Below, one piece after another: positions 1 through 7,039 of a stretch of 16,901 bases of DNA. The notes beneath the pieces were generated by a model. That model ran no database searches, had not been told where the DNA came from, and saw only the letters and a list, made by a program, of their open reading frames with translations. This DNA is from Litorimonas sp049647245 (lineage in GTDB: Bacteria > Pseudomonadota > Alphaproteobacteria > Caulobacterales > Maricaulaceae): NCBI GenBank assembly GCA_049647245.1, contig JBARXH010000286.1, positions 1 to 16,901 of the forward strand. The letters run 5' to 3'. The position numbers were made by a program, and so were the translations under genes. Every line of letters begins with the position of its first letter. Within the stretch, counting starts at the first letter, position 1.

Positions 1-235
1 GGTCGGAAGACGAGACGGAGGCCTGCCGCTGTCCGACCATGACGCGAAGTCCGACATCCGTGCCTTCGCTGTTGTCGATGTCTTCGAGCTCTCCGCCCCG
101 AACGGCAATGGACGAGGCCCGGCCATACAGGCCCAGCGCGTCGGCGGCGTCGGCCCCGGCGGCGCGAGCATGCGCGATCAGCGCGGAGAGCGGCGCGTCC
201 AGTGGCTCGAGGGAGAGAGGCTCGGAGGCAGGCAA
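1..235 (-). CDS. pmbA: PmbA/TldE metalloprotease-family protein, N-terminal part (cut by window edge)
   Basis: Reading leftward from 235 gives 78 codons, open to the window edge. Recognisable PmbA/TldE N-terminal features are ARAAGADAADA, then GRASSIAVRGGELEDIDNSE (residues 39-58), then GLRVMVGQRQASVS. TldD and PmbA (TldE) form a heterodimeric zinc-dependent protease that degrades unfolded peptides and processes modified peptides such as microcins and the CcdA antitoxin; only the non-catalytic N-terminal domain is visible here. The start is probably TTG at 235-233, one base after the TGA of the upstream MAPEG gene. No ATG or GTG lies in frame before the conserved region, so translational coupling to the MAPEG gene is likely. 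This frame is certain in the conserved block; the exact start is inferred. Confidence 0.85.
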   Translation of the reverse strand, partial: MPASEPLSLEPLDAPLSALIAHARAAGADAADALGLYGRASSIAVRGGELEDIDNSEGTDVGLRVMVGQRQASVSSSD

Positions 236-236
236 A

Positions 237-635
237 TCAGACGGGTCCGTGCAGGAAGATGAGATAGAGCAGGTACAGGCCCTGGCCGAGGAAAACGAGC
301 AGCGTCATCACCGTGCCGATGAGGCGGCCCTGACCGAAGGTTCCGTTCATGCCGAGAAAGTGCAGGATACGGCCGACGAAATAGGCCGCGCCAAAGATGT
401 GAAGGAAAAGCGGCGCGCCGCCCATCATGGCGATGGCAATCAGTCCGATCAGCGCCAGGGGCGCGACTTCCGTGAAGTTGCCGTGCGCGCGCACGCGGGC
501 CACCATGTCCGGATCGCCCCCGTCGCCCAGATTGATCTGCTTGGCCAGGCGCGTCCGGCCGATGCGCAGCATCAGATAGGGATTGAAGATAAGGCTGAGT
601 GCGACATAGAGCGCGACGATCTGGAAAGTGGTCAT
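237..635 (-). CDS. MAPEG family membrane protein
   Basis: This is a 132-residue, strongly hydrophobic protein with about four membrane helices (roughly residues 4-23, 57-78, 80-96 and 106-128). It carries the MAPEG hallmark ARVRAHGNFTEVAPLAL (residues 46-62). MAPEG proteins (membrane-associated proteins in eicosanoid and glutathione metabolism) are inner-membrane proteins; the eukaryotic members are glutathione transferases or peroxidases, and the bacterial ones are mostly uncharacterised. The ATG at 635 has an AGGGG ribosome site about nine bases upstream. It lies 12 bp after the FrnE-like gene and just before pmbA, so the three probably share a transcript. Family assignment is firm; the substrate is unknown. 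Confidence 0.88.
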   Translation of the reverse strand: MTTFQIVALYVALSLIFNPYLMLRIGRTRLAKQINLGDGGDPDMVARVRAHGNFTEVAPLALIGLIAIAMMGGAPLFLHIFGAAYFVGRILHFLGMNGTFGQGRLIGTVMTLLVFLGQGLYLLYLIFLHGPV

Positions 636-647
636 GGTGGTTGTCCC

Positions 648-1304
648 CTAGTTTTCCGGTGGATTCTTCAGCGCTTCCTTGAAGGCGCGCTTGTGTTTGT
701 CGGGTTCCTGCGCGCCTTGGACCGCGAACTGTCCGTTGTAGATGAAGGTCGGCACGCCGGATACTCCCAACCCCTTGAAAAACATGGCTTCCTGCTGGAT
801 CTCCAGCTTGTCGTCGTCGCGGGCGAGCAGTTCCCGGACCAGATCGCCGTCGAGCCCCGCCTTGTCCGCAATGTCGGCCAGCACATCCGTGTCGCCGATG
901 TCGCGGCCCTGTTCGTGATAGGCGCGGAAAATGCCTTCCGCGACTGCGTTGCCTGAGTCCTGCCCCTGAGCCCACTTCATCAGCCGGTGCGCGTGGAGAC
1001 TGTTGGGGCGGCGCGTGATGGCGGAGAAATCGAAGGCGATGCCGTGCTCCGCGCCCGCGCGTTCCAGATGGGCGCGGCTTTCCTTGAAGCGGTCTCCGGA
1101 TCCCTCGCCGAACTTGGCGCGCATGTAATCTCGGTAGTCCTGGCCCTCTTCGGGCACGGACGGGTCGAGCATGTAAGGGCGAAAGGTCATTTGCGGCCGC
1201 GGTTTCGCGCCCTTCGCGGCAACCGCGAACTGCTTGTAGCCGAGCCAGCACCACGGACACACGAAATCGGAAACCAGATCGACCTGGATGGGGGCATCGC
1301 TCAT
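648..1304 (-). CDS. DsbA family oxidoreductase (FrnE-like)
   Basis: This 218-residue protein has a thioredoxin fold with an inserted helical domain, the usual length for FrnE/DsbA-family proteins. The active site is FVCPWCW (CPWC, residues 16-19) directly after the first strand, and the cis-proline loop is VSGVPTFIYN (residues 181-190). There is no signal peptide, so unlike periplasmic DsbA it probably acts in the cytoplasm as a disulfide oxidoreductase or isomerase. FrnE of Deinococcus is a cytosolic example. The start is ATG at 1304, with no clear Shine-Dalgarno sequence. It lies 43 bp downstream of the cyclophilin gene and 12 bp upstream of the MAPEG gene, on the same strand. Confidence 0.92.
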   Translation of the reverse strand: MSDAPIQVDLVSDFVCPWCWLGYKQFAVAAKGAKPRPQMTFRPYMLDPSVPEEGQDYRDYMRAKFGEGSGDRFKESRAHLERAGAEHGIAFDFSAITRRPNSLHAHRLMKWAQGQDSGNAVAEGIFRAYHEQGRDIGDTDVLADIADKAGLDGDLVRELLARDDDKLEIQQEAMFFKGLGVSGVPTFIYNGQFAVQGAQEPDKHKRAFKEALKNPPEN

Positions 1305-1347
1305 GCGGGCGCGCTTAACCGAGCGTCGGGCGGTTGTCTAACGGGGT

Positions 1348-2007
1348 TCAGAAGGTACGGTAGGCGCGCAGGATGCGGACCGGCTCCGTCAGGTACTGGT
1401 CGGTCGTTGCGGGGGAAGGGCTTTCGCCACCGGCCTCCCGCGCCTGGATGGCTTCGACCACCTCCATGCCGCCGACGACCCGGGCGAAGGTGGCGTAGCC
1501 CTCGCCGTCTGGATTGCGCGTTCCGCCCGTATCGAGGAAGCTGTTGTCACCGACATTGATGAAGAAGAAGCCCGCACTGCCCGTGCCGGGGGCGTCCCGG
1601 GCTATGCTGACGACCCCGCGAACGTTGGACAGGCCCGTCTCGGTCGTGCGCTCGTGGGCGATGGGCGGCGTGGCGAAATCGCCGTAGCGGTCCGCGTCGG
1701 TTCCGATGTCGATGATGCCGCCCTGTATGAGACTCATGCCCATGCCGCGCGGATCGTTGTCGGGCCGGACGACGCGGTAGAAGCCTTCGCCGTCGTAGAG
1801 GCCCTCGTCGACATATTTCAGGAAGTCCCCGGCCGATACCGGCGCATCGTCCAGATGGACGCTGAGCCGGATCTCGCCCAGCTCCGTCTCCAGAACCACG
1901 CCGGGCCGCTCGGTCTGCGCGGCGTCCGGGTCGGGGACCGTTCCAGCACAGGCCATCAAAGAGCAGGCCATCAAAGACAGGAATGCGAGGGGAAGCAGGC
2001 GTTTCAT
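1348..2007 (-). CDS. Cyclophilin-type peptidyl-prolyl isomerase, lipoprotein
   Basis: From ATG 2007 the protein has 219 residues. An upstream in-frame start at 2076 exists, but the ATG at 2007 begins a lipoprotein signal (MKRLLPLAFLSLMAC) and has AAGG eight bases before it. Cyclophilin features follow: VVLETELGEIRLSVHLDDAP, GEGFYRVVRPDN (with the conserved catalytic-type Arg), IQGG, ISIARD-like VVSIARD, GSAGFFFINVGDNSFLD and YATFARVVGGMEVVEAI. It should catalyse cis-trans isomerisation of Xaa-Pro bonds in the periplasm, tethered by the lipidated Cys. Two lipoboxes occur in series, LMAC ending at Cys15 and LMAC ending at Cys20, created by a 15-bp tandem duplication (see the repeat entry). Confidence 0.9.
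   Translation of the reverse strand: MKRLLPLAFLSLMACSLMACAGTVPDPDAAQTERPGVVLETELGEIRLSVHLDDAPVSAGDFLKYVDEGLYDGEGFYRVVRPDNDPRGMGMSLIQGGIIDIGTDADRYGDFATPPIAHERTTETGLSNVRGVVSIARDAPGTGSAGFFFINVGDNSFLDTGGTRNPDGEGYATFARVVGGMEVVEAIQAREAGGESPSPATTDQYLTEPVRILRAYRTF
1949..1977. repeat. 15-bp tandem duplication in lipoprotein signal
   Basis: The 14-base string caggccatcaaaga occurs at 1949-1962 and again at 1964-1977, a period of exactly 15 bases. In the cyclophilin gene this duplicates SLMAC without a frameshift, giving two successive lipobox cysteines (residues 15 and 20). Confidence 0.9.
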
Positions 2008-2087
2008 CGTCCGAACCTTAAGCGACTGCATGCCGCCGCGCCACTCCCTTGCGGCAGGGGCCAAGCCGCGTATCAAGCGCGGACGTG

Positions 2088-2516
2088 ATGCATCTGCAGA
2101 AACTCTCCGTCGGGTCGAAGTCGATCCAGACCCTGGCCAGCTGGCAGGACACGGTCGTGGCCCGGCGCACCGCCCGGGGCCTGTCCGCCCACCATGAACA
2201 CGTCACCCGCATGTTTCCCAAGCAGAAGGACGCGATCCTCGATGGCGGATCGATCTACTGGGTGATCAAGGGCATGATCCTTTGCCGCAACCGGATCGTG
2301 GCGCTGGACGATACGCAGAAGGGCGGCCGCAAGGCCTGCTCCATCCTGATGGACCCAACCTTGATCCCGGTCGTGCCGACCCCCCGCCGGGCCTTTCAGG
2401 GCTGGCGTTACCTCCAGCCCGAGGATGCGCCCGCCGATCTGGACGGGGCGTTGGGCGAGGGCGACGCATTGCCGCCCACGCTCATGAAGAAGCTGGTCGA
2501 GCTGGGCGCCTGGTAG
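2088..2516 (+). CDS. DUF1489 family protein
   Basis: From ATG 2088 this is a 142-residue soluble protein. It matches the DUF1489 family, which is nearly confined to Alphaproteobacteria and has no assigned function. Family landmarks are MHLQKLSVGSKSI at the start, HVTRMFPKQ, LDGGSIYWVIKGMILCRNRI in the middle and PRRAFQGWRYLQPEDAPADL near the C-terminus. The frame opens at 2049, but family members begin at the M-H-L-x-K-L motif, so 2088 is preferred. It is divergent from the cyclophilin gene (80 bp apart) and convergent with the TonB receptor, whose stop lies 4 bp beyond its own. No catalytic residues can be named. Confidence 0.9.
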   Translation: MHLQKLSVGSKSIQTLASWQDTVVARRTARGLSAHHEHVTRMFPKQKDAILDGGSIYWVIKGMILCRNRIVALDDTQKGGRKACSILMDPTLIPVVPTPRRAFQGWRYLQPEDAPADLDGALGEGDALPPTLMKKLVELGAW

Positions 2517-2520
2517 CGCC

Positions 2521-5241
2521 CTAGAAGGTGACGCGAAGACGCGTGTACCACTGCCCGCCGACAAAGCCCGACGGCGAGAAGTCCGGATAGACCTGCCCGA
2601 AGGCTGCCAGCGGGAAATCGCCATTGGCATTGCTGCCGCGCCGGTCCGGGAAGTTGTCGAAGATGTTGGCTGCCCCGACGATCAGTTCGACCCCGTCCAT
2701 GGCTTCATAGGTCAGTTCCGCATCCACTATGATCTCGTCGCCTTCCACGGCCGCGCCGTCGCCGAAGAAGACGGCGTCGCGCCATTCCCCGAAATAGTTG
2801 GCCCGGACCAGCCCGCTCCAGCGGCCCTGCTGATGGGTCCAGGAGGCGAAGCCCTTGATGTTGGGCAGCAGGTCTTCCAGCTGGGCGACACGGAAATCGT
2901 CGATCGGATTGACCGTTCCGCGGTCCGTCACCTCGATTTCGTTGTAGTTGGCGGCCACCGTGAGGGCGGACGCGCCGTTCAGGAAGGCGAACGGCCAGCG
3001 CGCGACCACGTCCACACCCCGCGTCCGCGTGTCGAAGGAGTTCGCGAACAGGCTGACCTGGGCGAGGTTTTCAAAGCCGACGAAGTCAGATGCGCTCAGG
3101 ACCCCGGCGGCCGAGAGCTGGGCGATGTCCTGGCCCACGGTCTGGCCTGCGCCCAGGGTGACACCCGCATCGGCGGCGGCGAAATCGACCACGGCGCCGA
3201 AGTCGATGCCTTGCGCTTCGGAGATGCGGTCATCCACATCGATCTGGTAGGCGTCGATCGTCCAGGTCGTCGGACCCAGATCGAAGGCCGCGCCCACGGT
3301 GAAGATGTTTGCTTCTTCCGGGCCGAGTTCCGGTCGGACGCCGCCATTGGTGGAGGCGATGAAGTCCGCGACCAGCTGTCCGGCGCCGGAATTGATAGGC
3401 AGGCTGGCGACATCGACCAGTTGGTTGTCGACCACCTCGACGTTGACGCGCTGGAGGTTGGCCTGTCCGGCAGTGGGCGCGTGGAAGCCCGTGGAGTGGG
3501 TCGCCCGGACGGTGAAGGCGGGCGTCAGCCGGTAGAGACCGGCGATCTTGTAGTCGATTGTGTCGCCGAAGGCGGAGTAGTCCTCGTAGCGCAGTGCGCC
3601 CTGCAGGGTCAGCGCTCCCGTCAGGTCCGCCTCTAGGTCGACATAGGCGGCGATCGAATCCTGCGATGCGCTCAGATCGTCCGAGAAACCCGGAAAGCCG
3701 TTGGAACCCGTGCCGAAACCTTGCGTCGCCAGGGGCCCGGCTGCGAAGGACGCGGCGTCGCCCTGGCCGATGCTGAATGTCTCGTCGCGATACTCCCCGC
3801 CGAAGGCCACGGACAGTTCGGAGGCAAGACCCAGATCGACGAGATAGGCGAAGTCGGCGTTCAGCACGGTTTCGCTCTGTTGCTGGCCGCCGATGAAGAA
3901 GTCGGTCGGGGAGGCCGGGCCGAGCGAGGGATTGAAGCTGTTGGCAAGGAACAGGTCCACCTCGTTGGTGCCGTGCGTCAGGGACAGGTCGTAGCTGATC
4001 CCGCCGCCCAGATCCCAGATGCCCTCGATGCCCAGGGTCAGGCCGAAGTCCCGGGTTTCGCCCGAAAAGCGCGGCGTGAAACCGCCGGGGAAGACTTCCA
4101 GCAGGCTGAAACAGTTCGGGTCGGCGGCGACCTGGCTGGCCACAGCCGCGTCCGGAAGACCGGCGGGGCCGGAGAAGGGGATGTCCGCCGGGCAGGCGCT
4201 GCCCGTCCCCACACCGTCGAGATCGCCGACCCGGGCCGCCGGGCCGTTGGGACCGAAGCCGCCAATGGCGCCGAACGGGTTGAGGCCGCGGTAGAAGAAG
4301 CTGTTGGACACGGTGCGCGAGGCGTAGCCGCCATGGGCGTAGAGGCTCGTCGTCGGGCTGAGGTCCAGACCGGAATTGACGAACAGTTTCAGGTCGTCCT
4401 CCACGCCGGACCGCCCCCAGATGAAGGGTCCGTCATCGCTGAAGCCCCCCGTAATCGTGCCGAAATCCGCGACGGCGGCGTTGCCGGCATCGATCTGGGC
4501 CTGGACGTCGTCGGGAACCGCCGAGCGGTCCGTCGGGTCGGCCTCGCCATATTCGGCGGACAGGTTGACGAAGCCCTGCGTTCCCAGCGGCAGGCCGATA
4601 TTGCCGGACAGGCGCCATTCGTCGCCGTCACCGTCATATGTGGAGCCGAACTGCGCTTCGAACATGCCGCCCTGCGCCGCATCCTGAAGGTTGAAGTTGA
4701 TCACCCCGGCGATGGCATCGGACCCGTATTGCGATGATGCGCCGTCCCGGAGCACTTCGACCTGTTTCAACGCGATGGACGGGATGGACGAGATGTCCAC
4801 GGGCTGAGCCCCGTCCGAAATCCCGCCGCCGAACGAGGTGATGATGGCGCTGCGGTGGCGGCGCTTGCCGTTGACGAGCACGAGCGTCTGGTCCGGGGAC
4901 AGGCCGCGCAGGTTCGCCGGGCGGATGATGGTCGCGGTGTCGCTGATCGGCTGCGTGGCGACATTGAAGGACGGCACGGCGGTGCGGAGCAGCGTCTGGA
5001 CGTCGGTCGACGCCGTGCTGCGGAGTTCGACCGCGGAGATCACGTCCACCGGCGCGGGCGTGTCCGCGGCGGACCGCGCGACCCGGCGCGTGCCGATGGT
5101 GACGACCTCGTCTTCGACTACGAAGCCGTCATCCTCCACCCGCTCGGCGTCCGGCATCTGGGCGAGGGCCGGTGCGCCGAGGAGCGCGAACAGCGACGTG
5201 CCGAGAAGTGTTGTGCGAAGCGGGGAGAAGCGGTGGCGCAT
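2521..5241 (-). CDS. TonB-dependent outer membrane receptor
   Basis: This 906-residue protein has a signal peptide (residues 1-27, cleaved after PALA), a likely TonB box in DEVVTIGTR, and a plug domain. Plug landmarks are PVDVISAVELRS, RPANLRGLSPDQTLVLVNGK, PVDISSIPSIALKQVEVLRD and QYGSDAIAGVINF. A long 22-strand-type barrel follows, ending in the canonical outer-membrane C-terminus WYTRLRVTF with terminal Phe. It would import a ligand across the outer membrane using energy from TonB-ExbBD. Two cysteines in an extended loop (SACPADIP and DPNCFSLL) may form a disulfide. The best resemblance is to the large Caulobacter/sphingomonad-type receptors of unknown substrate. No enzyme, transporter or regulator gene sits next to it, so the ligand cannot be inferred. 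Confidence 0.95.
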   Translation of the reverse strand: MRHRFSPLRTTLLGTSLFALLGAPALAQMPDAERVEDDGFVVEDEVVTIGTRRVARSAADTPAPVDVISAVELRSTASTDVQTLLRTAVPSFNVATQPISDTATIIRPANLRGLSPDQTLVLVNGKRRHRSAIITSFGGGISDGAQPVDISSIPSIALKQVEVLRDGASSQYGSDAIAGVINFNLQDAAQGGMFEAQFGSTYDGDGDEWRLSGNIGLPLGTQGFVNLSAEYGEADPTDRSAVPDDVQAQIDAGNAAVADFGTITGGFSDDGPFIWGRSGVEDDLKLFVNSGLDLSPTTSLYAHGGYASRTVSNSFFYRGLNPFGAIGGFGPNGPAARVGDLDGVGTGSACPADIPFSGPAGLPDAAVASQVAADPNCFSLLEVFPGGFTPRFSGETRDFGLTLGIEGIWDLGGGISYDLSLTHGTNEVDLFLANSFNPSLGPASPTDFFIGGQQQSETVLNADFAYLVDLGLASELSVAFGGEYRDETFSIGQGDAASFAAGPLATQGFGTGSNGFPGFSDDLSASQDSIAAYVDLEADLTGALTLQGALRYEDYSAFGDTIDYKIAGLYRLTPAFTVRATHSTGFHAPTAGQANLQRVNVEVVDNQLVDVASLPINSGAGQLVADFIASTNGGVRPELGPEEANIFTVGAAFDLGPTTWTIDAYQIDVDDRISEAQGIDFGAVVDFAAADAGVTLGAGQTVGQDIAQLSAAGVLSASDFVGFENLAQVSLFANSFDTRTRGVDVVARWPFAFLNGASALTVAANYNEIEVTDRGTVNPIDDFRVAQLEDLLPNIKGFASWTHQQGRWSGLVRANYFGEWRDAVFFGDGAAVEGDEIIVDAELTYEAMDGVELIVGAANIFDNFPDRRGSNANGDFPLAAFGQVYPDFSPSGFVGGQWYTRLRVTF

Positions 5242-5267
5242 GGTCTTTCGAATACCCTGTCTGGCAA

Positions 5268-5286
5268 GGGCCGGATAATCCGGCCC
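5268..5286. promoter_or_regulatory. 19-bp palindrome in TonB-receptor leader
   Basis: GGGCCGGATAATCCGGCCC has perfect 9-base arms around one central base. It lies 27 bp before the receptor ATG and downstream of the GST gene. It could be an operator for a dimeric repressor, a leader hairpin (about 7 bp once a loop is allowed), or part of a GST-end terminator. A terminator is less likely because no good T-run follows on the minus strand. Confidence 0.5.
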
Positions 5287-5398
5287 GGTTTTCGGCCGCC
5301 CCGTTATGGCGCAGCCATCCGTCTGGCAATGTGACGGGCCTTACATATTCAGAGGTTTCGACGCGCCGGGTTTTGGCAGACAATCGACCAGAGCCGCG

Positions 5399-5415
5399 AG
5401 CGCGGCAGCCGCGCT
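5399..5415 (-). terminator. Hairpin at the end of the GST gene (weak terminator candidate)
   Basis: Perfect 8-base arms AGCGCGGC and GCCGCGCT surround one base and overlap the GST stop codon at 5414-5416. The structure is strong, but no U-tract follows in the minus direction, so intrinsic termination is doubtful. Confidence 0.3.
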
Positions 5416-6106
5416 ATTTCCGGGAGGGTATGCCCTCGAACTTGCCGTCCTTGGCGAGCGCGGCCTGCCAAGCGGGACGGGCCTCCATCCGGTCGACATA
5501 GGCCTGGGTGTGTGGATAGTCCTCGCCCAGACCGCCGCGTATGGACGCCATCTGCAGCGAATAGCCGAAGGCGATGTCGGCGGCTGTGAAACGGTTTCCG
5601 GCCAGGAAGGGGTGGCGTGACAGCGTGTCCTCCATCTGCGCCATGAGCGCGTCGAGGCGCGGGCCGTAGAAGGCGCTGTCCAGCATTCCCATCACTTTGC
5701 CGATGAGCCGCCGCACCAGCCGGGGCGAGCGTTCCACGGCGAGGCTGTTCACGAACCGCCCGGTCTGCAGCGACTGGAACGAGCCTTGCGCAGCGTGGAA
5801 CCAGAAAAGGTAGCTTGCCCGGTCTTCGTCGCCCGGCGCAGGGCGGAGATCGTGGCCGTCCGCTTGGTCGAGGATGTAGTCGATGACGGCATTGCTTTCC
5901 GCCAGCACCACCGCGTCGTCCGTGATGACCGGCGCGGTGCCGAGCGGCGACAGGGCCTTCAACTCCGCAGGTGCCAGCATCGTGTCCGGGTCGCGGTCAT
6001 ACATCTTGAAGCCGTATTCGCCGCCCAGACTCTCCGGGCCGAGTTCTTCGAGCAGCCAGAGGATGCGTATGGACTGGGAGTTTTCGAGATGATGCAACGT
6101 AATCAT
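5414..6106 (-). CDS. Glutathione S-transferase family protein
   Basis: This 230-residue protein has the typical two-domain GST length. The N-terminal thioredoxin-like domain opens with MITLHHLENSQSIRILWLLE, where a polar Asn-Ser pair sits at the usual catalytic position. It has the cis-Pro region PLGTAPVITDD and the glutathione-binding pair Glu-Ser in VLAESNAVIDYILD (residues 70-71). The all-helical C-terminal domain contains the N-capping motif FTAADIAFGYSLQMA. It probably conjugates or reduces electrophiles or peroxides with glutathione in the cytoplasm. The ATG at 6106 overlaps the panC TGA as ATGA, with GGAAAG just upstream, which indicates translational coupling. The frame extends to 6136, but only into panC. 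Confidence 0.92.
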   Translation of the reverse strand: MITLHHLENSQSIRILWLLEELGPESLGGEYGFKMYDRDPDTMLAPAELKALSPLGTAPVITDDAVVLAESNAVIDYILDQADGHDLRPAPGDEDRASYLFWFHAAQGSFQSLQTGRFVNSLAVERSPRLVRRLIGKVMGMLDSAFYGPRLDALMAQMEDTLSRHPFLAGNRFTAADIAFGYSLQMASIRGGLGEDYPHTQAYVDRMEARPAWQAALAKDGKFEGIPSRK

Positions 6107-7002
6107 GTGGAGCTTTCCGGCGGCTGGACCGCGCAATTGTCGATGAGGCGGACGCCGTGGCAGTGCGCGGCAAGCAGGAGACGGTGCGGGCTGGCGATCG
6201 CGCCGCCGTCATGCGGCGCAAGGGACGCGGCGTCGGCGAGGCTGACATAGTCCACGCTGCCGAAACCTGCCTCGAGGATCGCGGCCCCGGCGTCCCGCAG
6301 TACGGTGTCGGGCGATTCGCCTGCCTGCAACCGGTCGCGCGCCTCGAACATGACGGCGTTGAGCGCACGTGCCGTGTCCAGCTGCGTCTCGTCGAAATAG
6401 CGATTGCGCGACGACAGGGCCAGGCCGTGCGCATCGCGTGCGATGGGCGCGCCGAGCACGTCCACAGACAGGTCGAGATCTCGCACCATGCGGCGGATCA
6501 CGGCCAGTTGCTGGTAATCCTTCTCTCCGAAGACGGCGATATCGGGCCGGGCCTGGTTGAAGAGTTTCAACACGACCAGGGCGACGCCGTGGAAGAAGGT
6601 GGGTCGGAAGTCGGTTTCCAGCCCGTCGCCCACGCCCCCGACGATGACGGACGTGCTGTGATCATGCGCATACATGGCCTCGCGCTCCGGCATGTAGACC
6701 AGATCGACGCCTTCGGCAGCCAGCATCTCCAGATCGGCCGCCACGTCGCGCGGATAGGCTTCGAAGTCCTCGCCCGGCGCGAACTGGGCCGGATTGACGA
6801 AGATCGACACCACTATCTTGTCGGCGACCCGTTTGGCGATCCGGACCAGCGACAGGTGACCGTCATGCAGTGCCCCCATCGTCGGAACTAAGGCCACACG
6901 TTCACCGTCATCCCGGAAGGCGGCCATGCGGGCGCGCAGGGCGGTCACGGTCTGGACCGTGGGCACACGGGCCGACGGGGCAGGCGGATGGGTCGGTCTC
7001 AT
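6103..7002 (-). CDS. panC: Pantothenate synthetase (pantoate-beta-alanine ligase)
   Basis: From ATG 7002 the protein is 299 residues (typical length about 280). It condenses pantoate and beta-alanine with ATP via pantoyl-adenylate to make pantothenate, the precursor of coenzyme A. Signature motifs are VPTMGALHDGHLSLV (residues 39-53, the HIGH-like nucleotide motif), IFVNPAQFAPGEDFEAYPR, RPTFFHGVALVVLKLFN, FGEKDYQQ (158-165) and SSRN (197-200, the KMSKS-like position). The residues before VQTVTALR are a Pro-rich extension. The open frame continues to 7146, but that part would overlap the upstream carboxypeptidase gene and has no family match. It lies 37 bp after the carboxypeptidase gene and overlaps the GST gene. 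panB is not in the window. Confidence 0.96.
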   Translation of the reverse strand: MRPTHPPAPSARVPTVQTVTALRARMAAFRDDGERVALVPTMGALHDGHLSLVRIAKRVADKIVVSIFVNPAQFAPGEDFEAYPRDVAADLEMLAAEGVDLVYMPEREAMYAHDHSTSVIVGGVGDGLETDFRPTFFHGVALVVLKLFNQARPDIAVFGEKDYQQLAVIRRMVRDLDLSVDVLGAPIARDAHGLALSSRNRYFDETQLDTARALNAVMFEARDRLQAGESPDTVLRDAGAAILEAGFGSVDYVSLADAASLAPHDGGAIASPHRLLLAAHCHGVRLIDNCAVQPPESST

Positions 7003-7039
7003 GCAGGCGCGGCTCTCGCTGGTGGGCGGACGGCGCTCC

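Noticed and set aside
39..956. 305-codon plus-strand open frame opposite pmbA, MAPEG and FrnE-like genes
   Set aside because: No domain, low-complexity composition, and it is antisense to three recognisable genes; an artefact of high GC.
178..1260. 360-codon minus-strand frame overlapping the MAPEG and FrnE-like genes in another register
   Set aside because: Arg/Gly/Pro/His-rich translation typical of a shifted frame; the two real proteins in the correct frames have clear motifs.
3721..4737. 338-codon plus-strand frame inside the TonB receptor
   Set aside because: Antisense to a receptor with continuous homology; no recognisable protein features.
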